Assembly: GCA_017456465.1 (NCBI GenBank)
Contig: JAFTJJ010000115.1
Span: 1 to 13,482, forward strand
Direction: 5' to 3'
DNA from: Clostridia bacterium
Lineage (GTDB): Bacteria > Bacillota > Clostridia > Christensenellales > UBA1242
Length of the DNA: 13,482 bases
Positions 6,264 to 13,482 of this stretch are shown one piece after another. Both the position numbers and the translations under genes were made by a program. Below the pieces are notes generated by a model, which was not told the DNA's origin, searched no databases, and saw only the letters and a program-made list of their open reading frames with translations. Each line of letters starts with the position of its first letter. Within the stretch, counting starts at the first letter, position 1.

Positions 6264-9200
6264 TTAGTATTCTATAACATTATGCCATGCGCTTGCGCTA
6301 CCAAACAAACCACCAAATAACCTCACATTAAAATTGCTGTTCCAACCCGAACCTCTAATTGATTTTACTGTCATATTCACTGTTTGACTGCAGTTAATCA
6401 AAATTGCCTCTCCAACAGCTGTAACAGAAGATGGAATATAAAGCGCTGTTACTGCAGTTTTTTCAAATGCCCAAGATTCAATTGTCAAAAGTTGAGATGT
6501 TTTTGTGCCACTTTGTTCAACATATAATTGAATATCTGCCAAACTTGTACAATTTTTAAACGCACATTCTCCAATGTATTTTGATGTTGAGCCTGAGGTC
6601 ATCATACCATCTGTTGTTCCATCACTTTTTCGTACATAAAACTCTTTTAATGTCGTAATATTTTCAAACCCGTAATCAACAATACTTGTGTCAGACCATA
6701 AGGTCACCAAAGATCCACACCCACCAAACATATCTTTTGAAATTGTAAATCTCGTTGAATCAATCTTAAGTGTTGTGATTGCAGTGCAACCATCAAATGG
6801 CGTATATTTTGAATTTGATGAATCATAGTGAATTCCAGTAACATCCTCTCCAATCGTCAACGTTGTTAAGTATTCCAAATCTGCAAAACCACTTGCCGCA
6901 ATGTTGCTGTTTGTGGTCAAAGTTACAAGATCTTCGCACCCACCAAACATTTCTTTATCGATTGTCAACTTGCTGGTGTTCACCGTTAGTGTGGTTATGG
7001 TGCACCCCTCAAAACCTGATTGCGCCAACGACTCAACACTCTCTTCAATTGTCAAACGATATACTGGTGAACCATTAAAAGCATCAACATCTATGCGATA
7101 ATCACCATCATCTGATAAAGTCACATATGCTAACGCCACACAGTCTGAAAACGCGTATTGCTCAACTTGATATATATTATCTGTTATGACCACTCTACTC
7201 AACCTTGAATAATGAGAAAAAGCATACTTCTTTATTGTAATATCATTCGACAAATCATTTCCATTCACTTCATTCAATAGGTTTCCATTTAAGTATAATA
7301 GCTGTGCTTTTTTTAATGGATTTGCATCTTCATTGGCAAAATCTATCTGCACCCAGGCACTCAAATTTGTTATGGAAACACTCATTAATGAAGAAGAACC
7401 AGAGAAAGCATCTTCACCAAACGATGTCACAGATTCTCCCACAATGATGTGTGTGAAATTTGTAAGATTTGCAAATCCGCTTGCCGCCACATTGCTGTTT
7501 GTGGTCAAGGTTGCAAGGTTTGCACAACCACCAAACATGTCTTTTGAAATTGTCAATTTGCTGGTGTTGACTACCAATGTTGCAATTTTTGTGCAATTAT
7601 TGAAAGCGCTTGCTCCAATGCTTGTCACACTTGAGCCAATTGTGAGTGTTGTAAGTTTTGTGAGTGGTGCTGAAGAATTATAAAATCCGCTTGCCGCCAC
7701 ATTGCTGTTTGTTGAAAGTGAAACAAGATTTGCACACCCACCAAACATATCTTTTGTAATTGTCAGTTTGTTGGTGTTCACAGTCAAAGTCGTGATTGCA
7801 GAACAATTTGTGAACGCACTGCTTGCGATTGATGAAACACCCGTTCCAATTGTGACAGATGCAAGCTTTGATTTTGTTGCTTCAACATTATTGTTGTCAG
7901 CGCTGTTTGCAAAAGCACTTGCGCCAATTGTTGTGACAGTGTTTGGAATTGTCACGCTTGTCAAATTATAACAGCAATAAAACAAACCTCTTGTGATTTC
8001 AGTGATTTTTGTTTTCTCAAAATCCTTCAAAGTTGTCAAACTTGTGCACTGCCCAAAAACATCAATTGCTTCATAATTCTCTTCTGGAATCGTGTGACCA
8101 AGTGTTACGAGCCCAGTTCCAAAATCAATCGACTCAAGCGCTGAACAATTGTAAAATGTTCGATAACCAACGTGCTCCAAACTGTCAGGGAAAACAATGC
8201 TTTTCAAACTTGTACAGTTATAAAAACTATAATTTGAAATATATTCAAGAGTGCTTGGAAGAGTTATGCTGTTGAGCTTGCTGCAATTATAAAAGAAATT
8301 GTTTCCAATATGTGTCATTAGTGTGCCTTCAAACCCGACAACTGTTGTGAGATTCGAACACCCAGAAAAGATATTGCTCTTGTTGTACATCGCACTGTAA
8401 CCTTCATCTGTGTAACCACACACCAAGGCTTGTGTTCTGCCAGTGTTGTTGAATGTCACCGTTGTCAAACTTGTGTTGTTATAAAAAGCCATATATCCAA
8501 TGCTCTTGACACCACTTCCAATAACCAAAGAGCCAAGCCCTGTGCAACCATAAAACGCAGATGTTCCAACACTCGTCACAGAATTTGGGATTGTGACACT
8601 TGAAAGCCCCGTGCAACCATAGAAAACACTTCCACTAATGCTTGTCAAGCCTGATGCATCGCCAAGCTGCGTTATTCCTGTGCAACCATAGAACGCTCCC
8701 CATCCAAGTGTTTTGACATTGTTCGGAATTGAAAGCGTACCAATCAAATTTGCTGCACGAGCAAAAGTATATGTTCCCACGCTTGAAACATTTGTTCCCA
8801 AATCAAGTGAAATAACTTTAGGGAATCCTGAAGTTGAATTATATTCACCCGGACAAAACATATAATCTGGAGTACGACTTACATTTGATCCAAACTCAAC
8901 AGCAATTCCATTCCCTTGAGTTCCAGCATTCAAAAACACATTATTTCCCGCAACAAAATTGATTGTGCTCGCAGTGTCATAAACAATCTTTGTCAGACCC
9001 GTACACTCAGCAAAAGCAGAATTTCCAATGCTTGAAACACCATTGTTTATTGTGAGTGTAGCAAGTTTTGTGAGTGGCGCTGAAGAATTATAAAACCCAT
9101 TTTCTGCCACATTGCTGTTTGTGGTCAAAGTCTCGAGATTTGCGCATCCACCAAACATGTCTTTTGAAATTGTCAGTTTGTTGGTGTTCACAGTCAGGCT

Positions 9201-12200
9201 TGTGATTCCCGTGCAACCACTGAACTGAGTTGCCCCCATTGTAGAAATTTCAGCCCCCAGCGTCAGCGTCTTCAAATTTGTAAGCCCTGCAAATCCATTT
9301 TCTGCAACATTGCTGTTTGTTGTGAGTGTTGCAAGGTTTGCACACCCACCAAACATGTCTTTTGAAATTGTCAGTTTGCTTGTGTTCACCGTCAGGCTTG
9401 TGATTCCCGTGCAGTTGTTGAACGCTTTGTATTGAATCAACCAAACTTGTTCTGGCAATGTAATTGATGAAAACGCTGCCCCTTCAAAAGCCTTGTATGC
9501 AATTGAAGTTGTGCCTGCTTGCAACACAACATTTGTTCCACAATCCGCTGTGAGACCATAAGCAATTTTGCCAAGCAATTCATCGCTGTCAGAATTCACA
9601 ACATTGTAATACAAAACCCCATCAATTGCCTCACTTGAAACATCAATTAAAACATCATTGAACACCTCACCCAAATACCACATGGCATAGCCATATCCAT
9701 ATTCATGAGAAATGCCATTAATCGTAAGCGGAGATAAATTGCCAATCACATGAAGACCATAACATCCATGGAAGGCATAGTTTCCAATGCTTTTCACTCC
9801 TTGAGGTATTGTTATATATCCAAGATTTGTGTTGCTTTGGAACACATTGTTGCCAAGACCATGAATAAAGTCAGGAATTTGATATGTTTCTTTTGTGTTG
9901 TCACCCACAGAAATGAGAACGTTAAAATCCCCATCGTGAGTGAACACTCCATCAGTTGTTCCGTCTGAAGCATCAAGTTCGGCATCATTTGTGTCAAACA
10001 CCATTGTACTTCCTGAAGATGGAGAGTAAGTCACATATGTGTAAGTCACACCATCCGCACCTTCAAATGTTTTCTCTGCACTTCGCGTGCACACTGTTCT
10101 GAAAATCACATCAGCATATTGACCAAGACGACCAAAGTCTTGAATGTCAGATCCGTCAACATAAGTGTTTTGTGTGATTCTTATGCTTGAAAGATTGATA
10201 ACTGTTTTCAAATTTAAACATGAACCAAATGCTGTGCTTGCAATTGTTCTCACATTTGATGGAATTATAACACTCTCCAAGCTTGTGTAACAAAACGCAA
10301 GATCTCCAATTGATCGAAGCAGACTGACATCCACATTGATTCCAAATTGAACGTCTGTCAACGCCGAACACCCATAAAATGCTGATGACTCAATGCGTTG
10401 AACATCATTTGGAATTATAATGCCTGTTAGCCCTGTGTTTTTGAATGCTGACGCTTCAATTGTTTCAATTGAACTATCCCATATGTCAACGCTCGTCAAA
10501 GCTGTGCAATTCTCAAATGCGGATGCACCAATTGCATTTGTCATATTCAATGAAGAAATGTTTTTCAAACTGGTGTAGTCTTTGAACGCAGAATTTCCAA
10601 TACTGAAAGATGGACTCGTTGAAGAGTTTTTTGCAATGTTGACAGTTTTAAGATCTGAAAAGCCAGAAAATGCCTCATCCTTAATCTCTGTCACACTCTC
10701 AGGAATGTTTATCGTTTGAATTCTTTTCTTATAAGGCAAAGAACCAATTGATGTTGTGCCTGGCAAAAAGTTAATGGTGTAAATGGTACTTTCAAACCAG
10801 AAGTAATAAGGTGTTGTTGATGCGTCAAGAGTTTTTGGAATTGAAAAACTGTTCATGTAATAACACCCTTGAAAAATCCTGTCACCTATTTCACTGAGCT
10901 TACTGTTTTCACTCACATTAAATTCAACAAGCGATTGACTAAAAGCAAGTGCACTTGATCCAACAAATGTCACACTGTCTGGCAAAGAAAAACTTTCAAG
11001 TCCACTACCATAAAAAGCAATTCTTCCAATTGATTCAATTTGGCAACCTTCTGCAAAATTTACATTTTTCAGGGTTGGACAATGTGAAAAAGCCCCCTCT
11101 CCAATTTCTGTTGCACTTGCAGGAATGTTCACTGTGACAAGATTTGGCAATTTGTAAAGCTTTTGAGATGCAATCAAAGTTGCTCCTTCTGCAAAGTTTA
11201 TGGTTGAAAGATTTGTGCACCTGTCAAATGGCTCAATTGAATCACTGACATTAGCGCACGCAAGATTCTTTGGAATGGTGAACTCTGTCAAGGCTGTGCA
11301 ATCTCTGAACGCCTTGTTTTCAATGCTCGACAAAACGCTATTGTCACTAATTTCAACTTCTACAAGACTTGAACAATTATGGAACGCCCATATTTCAATG
11401 ACCTCAACACTGTCTGGCAAACTGAACGATTCAAGAGATGTGCAATCATAAAAACAATATTGTGCAATTTTCGATAGTTCACTGCCTTTTGAAATGTTTG
11501 CTGACTTGAGACTTGTGCAGCCCCTAAAGGCAGAACTTCCAATGCTTGAAACACCATTGTTTATTGTGAGTGCCTCGAGTTTTGTGAGTGGCGCTGAAGA
11601 ATTATAAAACCCATTTGCAGCAACATTGCTGTTTGTGGTCAAGGTTGCAAGGTTTGCACAACCACCAAACATGTCTTTTGAAATTGTCAGTTTGTTGGTG
11701 TTCACAGTCAAGTCTGTGATTGCGGAACACAAATAAAACGCATTGCTTGAAATTGTCTCAACCCCTGTTCCAATTGTGACTTTTGCAAGATTCATCACAC
11801 TTCCTGCATTGTGGGAAGCATCAGTGTTTGCAAACACACCATCACCAAGGGTCTTCACTCCGTTTGGAATTTCAATTTCTGTCAAACTGAAACATTCAGT
11901 AAAAGCGTAATTATGGATGGCTGTGACACTTTCTGGAATGTCAATGCTTGCCAACTTGTCACAATGAGAAAATGCATAAGATCCAATGGTTGTGACGCTT
12001 TCTGGAATGTTAATGTTTGAAAATGGCATATATCTGAATGCATAAGTCCCAATGACCTCCACATCATCTGGAATGACAGTTGTTTTGAAACCAGAAATCA
12101 ATTTGTCCGTTGATGTTTCAATGATTGCGTTGCAACCATCCCTGCTGTCATATGTCTCATTGTCTTCATCAACAATCATTGTTTCAATGTCAATGCACGC

Positions 12201-13482
12201 ATTGAAAACTCTTGATGCAATTGTTGTGACACTTTCTGGAATATACACACTAATGAGCGAATAACAACTATTAAACGCCATCGTTTGAAGTCTTTTCAGA
12301 CTGCTTGGGAATGTGATGTTTTCCAAAATCTCATTGTGAGCAAATGCTGATTCACCAATGCTTGTCACACCTTCCGGAATTGTGACACTTTCCATTTTGA
12401 CACAGTAATTGAATGCCAAATTTCCAATGGTCGTCACACTGTTTGGAATTGTCACTCCCGTGATCAGTCTGCAATCACTGAACGCTGACGCCAGATCTGT
12501 CACCATCACCCCGTCGGAGCCAACTCTTGGAATGACAACGTCGCCTGTGATGCTTGTACTGAGTTTTGACACTTTCCCGCCAGATGTTGTCAGTTTTGAA
12601 AGCGTAGCTTTTCTTGTGTGATATGTAACCTGACCATCAACACCTGTGTTTCCCAATTCTTCGTCCAGTTTCAACATATTTTTGCCATTTTCGACGCTTT
12701 CAATCGCAGAAACAGTCATCCCCTCATTTGTGAAAAAACCAGGACATAATTTGTAAACCTCATCTGTCATTAAATCATGCCCATCATTCATCAAATCACT
12801 GCACAAGACCCCCTTCTCAGCATATGGTGCAATGCCATAAATATTCACCAAATCAGCACCATCAGAATCGTTCAAGTTGATGGTGTAGCTCACAGAATCT
12901 CCTTCAGCCAAAGATGAAATCCCATTCAAACTTGTTGCATTTCCAGACACCGTGATGTTTTTCTTTGTCAGCAACACTTCTGCTGTTTGGTCTTGCATGA
13001 TGAGTGGGTTTTCACCACAATTTGTGATGTTTTCATATATTCCGCTAATGTCAGATCGTGACTGTTTTGCAAAATAAATCGCTCCAGCATTCGCAGCCAA
13101 GCAGTTTTCAATCTCACCGCTTGTCATTTTCAATTTTGCACTCTCACCCAAAAAGATCGCTCCACCATTTTCAGCTTGGGAGTTTTGAATGCTTGTTCCA
13201 CTGAAATTAAGTGTGCCCGATTCCACTTTGATTGCTCCACCATTGCCACCATCATTGTGACAATCTTCAATCACACAATCAATGAGTTCAAGTGTCCCGC
13301 CATCAACCACAATTGCTGAACTTGTTGCCCCATCAAACGTGCAGTTTGAAACAACATAGTTCTCCTGCTCTCCAACTTTCAAGAACGTGACATCCGAAGT
13401 TGTTTCACCACTCGTGAACTCTGTGTCTGAAATTTCAATTGTCACACCCCCGTTTGAAGTGTTGTTTGGATTTTCCACAAAA
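6264..13482 (-). CDS. Giant BspA-like LRR protein with beta-helix segment (5' end outside window)
   Basis: At least 2,405 residues are visible. The frame is open at the right edge, and the nearby GTG at 13478 is mid-protein, not a likely start. From the N-terminal side: a parallel beta-helix-like segment, a linker around 180-320 (residues counted from 13478), then about 60 BspA/LRR_5 repeats of roughly 23 residues with the core V-x-IP-x-SVT-x-IG-x-x-AF-x-x-C. Irregular modules typical of BspA proteins interrupt them: YDSRDGCNAIIETSTDKLI (about 12110-12160), an NLSSIRIT segment with a longer insert (about 9830-10200), GVLYYNVV (about 9595-9620) and LSAWVQIDF/LYLNG (about 7275-7360). BspA-type proteins are secreted or surface adhesins, so a host- or matrix-binding role is inferred. 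The C-terminus (ending AWHNVIEY) shows no LPxTG, membrane helix or choline-binding repeat. The signal peptide would lie outside. Confidence 0.9.
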   Translation of the reverse strand, partial: FVENPNNTSNGGVTIEISDTEFTSGETTSDVTFLKVGEQENYVVSNCTFDGATSSAIVVDGGTLELIDCVIEDCHNDGGNGGAIKVESGTLNFSGTSIQNSQAENGGAIFLGESAKLKMTSGEIENCLAANAGAIYFAKQSRSDISGIYENITNCGENPLIMQDQTAEVLLTKKNITVSGNATSLNGISSLAEGDSVSYTINLNDSDGADLVNIYGIAPYAEKGVLCSDLMNDGHDLMTDEVYKLCPGFFTNEGMTVSAIESVENGKNMLKLDEELGNTGVDGQVTYHTRKATLSKLTTSGGKVSKLSTSITGDVVIPRVGSDGVMVTDLASAFSDCRLITGVTIPNSVTTIGNLAFNYCVKMESVTIPEGVTSIGESAFAHNEILENITFPSSLKRLQTMAFNSCYSLISVYIPESVTTIASRVFNACIDIETMIVDEDNETYDSRDGCNAIIETSTDKLISGFKTTVIPDDVEVIGTYAFRYMPFSNINIPESVTTIGSYAFSHCDKLASIDIPESVTAIHNYAFTECFSLTEIEIPNGVKTLGDGVFANTDASHNAGSVMNLAKVTIGTGVETISSNAFYLCSAITDLTVNTNKLTISKDMFGGCANLATLTTNSNVAANGFYNSSAPLTKLEALTINNGVSSIGSSAFRGCTSLKSANISKGSELSKIAQYCFYDCTSLESFSLPDSVEVIEIWAFHNCSSLVEVEISDNSVLSSIENKAFRDCTALTEFTIPKNLACANVSDSIEPFDRCTNLSTINFAEGATLIASQKLYKLPNLVTVNIPASATEIGEGAFSHCPTLKNVNFAEGCQIESIGRIAFYGSGLESFSLPDSVTFVGSSALAFSQSLVEFNVSENSKLSEIGDRIFQGCYYMNSFSIPKTLDASTTPYYFWFESTIYTINFLPGTTSIGSLPYKKRIQTINIPESVTEIKDEAFSGFSDLKTVNIAKNSSTSPSFSIGNSAFKDYTSLKNISSLNMTNAIGASAFENCTALTSVDIWDSSIETIEASAFKNTGLTGIIIPNDVQRIESSAFYGCSALTDVQFGINVDVSLLRSIGDLAFCYTSLESVIIPSNVRTIASTAFGSCLNLKTVINLSSIRITQNTYVDGSDIQDFGRLGQYADVIFRTVCTRSAEKTFEGADGVTYTYVTYSPSSGSTMVFDTNDAELDASDGTTDGVFTHDGDFNVLISVGDNTKETYQIPDFIHGLGNNVFQSNTNLGYITIPQGVKSIGNYAFHGCYGLHVIGNLSPLTINGISHEYGYGYAMWYLGEVFNDVLIDVSSEAIDGVLYYNVVNSDSDELLGKIAYGLTADCGTNVVLQAGTTSIAYKAFEGAAFSSITLPEQVWLIQYKAFNNCTGITSLTVNTSKLTISKDMFGGCANLATLTTNSNVAENGFAGLTNLKTLTLGAEISTMGATQFSGCTGITSLTVNTNKLTISKDMFGGCANLETLTTNSNVAENGFYNSSAPLTKLATLTINNGVSSIGNSAFAECTGLTKIVYDTASTINFVAGNNVFLNAGTQGNGIAVEFGSNVSRTPDYMFCPGEYNSTSGFPKVISLDLGTNVSSVGTYTFARAANLIGTLSIPNNVKTLGWGAFYGCTGITQLGDASGLTSISGSVFYGCTGLSSVTIPNSVTSVGTSAFYGCTGLGSLVIGSGVKSIGYMAFYNNTSLTTVTFNNTGRTQALVCGYTDEGYSAMYNKSNIFSGCSNLTTVVGFEGTLMTHIGNNFFYNCSKLNSITLPSTLEYISNYSFYNCTSLKSIVFPDSLEHVGYRTFYNCSALESIDFGTGLVTLGHTIPEENYEAIDVFGQCTSLTTLKDFEKTKITEITRGLFYCCYNLTSVTIPNTVTTIGASAFANSADNNNVEATKSKLASVTIGTGVSSIASSAFTNCSAITTLTVNTNKLTITKDMFGGCANLVSLSTNSNVAASGFYNSSAPLTKLTTLTIGSSVTSIGASAFNNCTKIATLVVNTSKLTISKDMFGGCANLATLTTNSNVAASGFANLTNFTHIIVGESVTSFGEDAFSGSSSLMSVSITNLSAWVQIDFANEDANPLKKAQLLYLNGNLLNEVNGNDLSNDITIKKYAFSHYSRLSRVVITDNIYQVEQYAFSDCVALAYVTLSDDGDYRIDVDAFNGSPVYRLTIEESVESLAQSGFEGCTITTLTVNTSKLTIDKEMFGGCEDLVTLTTNSNIAASGFADLEYLTTLTIGEDVTGIHYDSSNSKYTPFDGCTAITTLKIDSTRFTISKDMFGGCGSLVTLWSDTSIVDYGFENITTLKEFYVRKSDGTTDGMMTSGSTSKYIGECAFKNCTSLADIQLYVEQSGTKTSQLLTIESWAFEKTAVTALYIPSSVTAVGEAILINCSQTVNMTVKSIRGSGWNSNFNVRLFGGLFGSASAWHNVIEY
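6666..6770 (-). repeat. 35-codon module, copy 1 (most diverged)
   Basis: Runs from LKID to YGF and keeps TISKDMFGGC at its centre, but the second half has drifted (LWSDTSIVD instead of LTTNSNVA). It is the last copy before the C-terminus. Confidence 0.8.
6885..6989 (-). repeat. 35-codon module, copy 2
   Basis: Runs from LTVNTSKLTI to ASGF with small changes (DKEMFGGC, SNIAA). It lies 219 bp from copy 1 and is the only one with EM in place of DM. Confidence 0.85.
7473..7577 (-). repeat. 35-codon module, copy 3
   Basis: Runs from LVVNTSKLTI to ASGF. Bases 7489-7555 (67 bp) are identical to 11623-11689 in copy 7, including third codon positions, although 4.1 kb apart. Confidence 0.92.
7683..7787 (-). 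repeat. 35-codon module, copy 4
   Basis: Runs from LTVNTNKLTI to ASGF with TKDMFGGC and a changed LVSLSTN. It lies 210 bp from copy 3 and is followed in the protein by YNSSAPLTKL, the same continuation as in copies 5 and 7. Confidence 0.9.
9093..9197 (-). repeat. 35-codon module, copy 5
   Basis: Runs from LTVNTNKLTI to ENGF. With its flank it forms block 9023-9197, colinear with 11537-11711 (175 bp each, no indel); stretches of 36, 39 and 49 bp are identical. Confidence 0.92.
9291..9395 (-). repeat. 35-codon module, copy 6
   Basis: Runs from LTVNTSKLTI to ENGF, 198 bp from copy 5. The two share a 33-bp identical core around the MFGGC codons and a 23-bp identical flank on the upstream side. 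Confidence 0.92.
11607..11711 (-). repeat. 35-codon module, copy 7 (most N-terminal)
   Basis: Runs from LTVNTNKLTI to ANGF. It shares long identical tracts both with copy 3 (67 bp) and, with its flank, with copy 5, so it is a mosaic or the likely donor or recipient in conversion events. Confidence 0.92.
12939..13478 (-). other. Parallel beta-helix-like segment with GGAI motifs (part of the LRR protein)
   Basis: Residues about 1-180 of the visible protein lack LRRs. They show turns of 25-26 residues with GGAI at 80-83, GGAI at 105-108 and AGAI at 131-134, each preceded by a C/N-rich turn (NCTFDG, DCVIEDC, SIQNS, EIENC). This pattern is known from right-handed beta-helix proteins and from chlamydial Pmp-type GGA[ILV] repeats. 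It continues towards the missing 5' end. The fold is inferred from the pattern; no catalytic residues are recognisable. Confidence 0.7.

Noticed and set aside
6666..11711. Regularly recurring modules considered as a CRISPR-like or non-coding repeat array.
   Set aside because: All copies are in frame, whole-codon in length and encode the same LRR module; spacing is irregular and the sequence between copies is coding.
13476..13478. GTG near the right edge as the start of the LRR protein.
   Set aside because: The frame stays open to the edge, there is no signal peptide after the GTG, and the beta-helix pattern is already under way. The gene is treated as 5'-partial.

Overview
The window reads entirely on the minus strand. 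It holds the start of a division and cell-wall (dcw/mra) gene cluster of Gram-positive layout, preceded in the direction of transcription by the 3' part of a giant surface-type protein gene. In order of transcription (right to left) it contains: a BspA-like leucine-rich-repeat (LRR) giant whose 5' end lies beyond the right edge; a possible 34-codon membrane peptide; an intrinsic terminator; a regulatory region; then mraZ, rsmH (mraW), an ftsL-like gene, a SpoVD/FtsI-type penicillin-binding protein, murE, and mraY, which runs off the left edge.

The organism is most likely a Bacillota, probably a Clostridia-type anaerobe. This is inferred from the mraZ-rsmH-ftsL-pbp-murE-mraY order, the single-PASTA class B PBP of SpoVD size, the DNPR motif of a meso-diaminopimelate-adding MurE, moderately AT-rich DNA, and a BspA-type protein of the kind common in gut and oral bacteria. 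The code looks standard: Trp is TGG and TGA serves as a stop.

The dcw genes are tightly packed. mraZ/rsmH overlap as TAATG, pbp/murE as TGATG and murE/mraY as ATGA; gaps of only 22 and 57 bases flank ftsL. This looks like one operon driven from a sigma-A-like promoter just upstream of mraZ. Two AAAGTGG boxes at 10-bp spacing lie against the -35 and fit MraZ autorepression. murF is missing between murE and mraY, as in Bacillus subtilis.

The other 7.2 kb encode at least 2,405 residues of one polypeptide: a parallel beta-helix segment with GGAI motifs, a linker, then roughly 60 BspA/LRR_5-type repeats with several irregular modules. Inside it, a 35-codon module occurs seven times with no length change, and parts are identical at DNA level over 67 bp although 4 kb apart, which points to recent internal duplication or gene conversion. 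No C-terminal anchor is visible. I see no mobile element, CRISPR array, tRNA or rRNA. I see no clearly undescribed system; the most unusual parts are the LRR giant with its repeats, the small hydrophobic ORF behind it, and the promoter architecture of the dcw operon.
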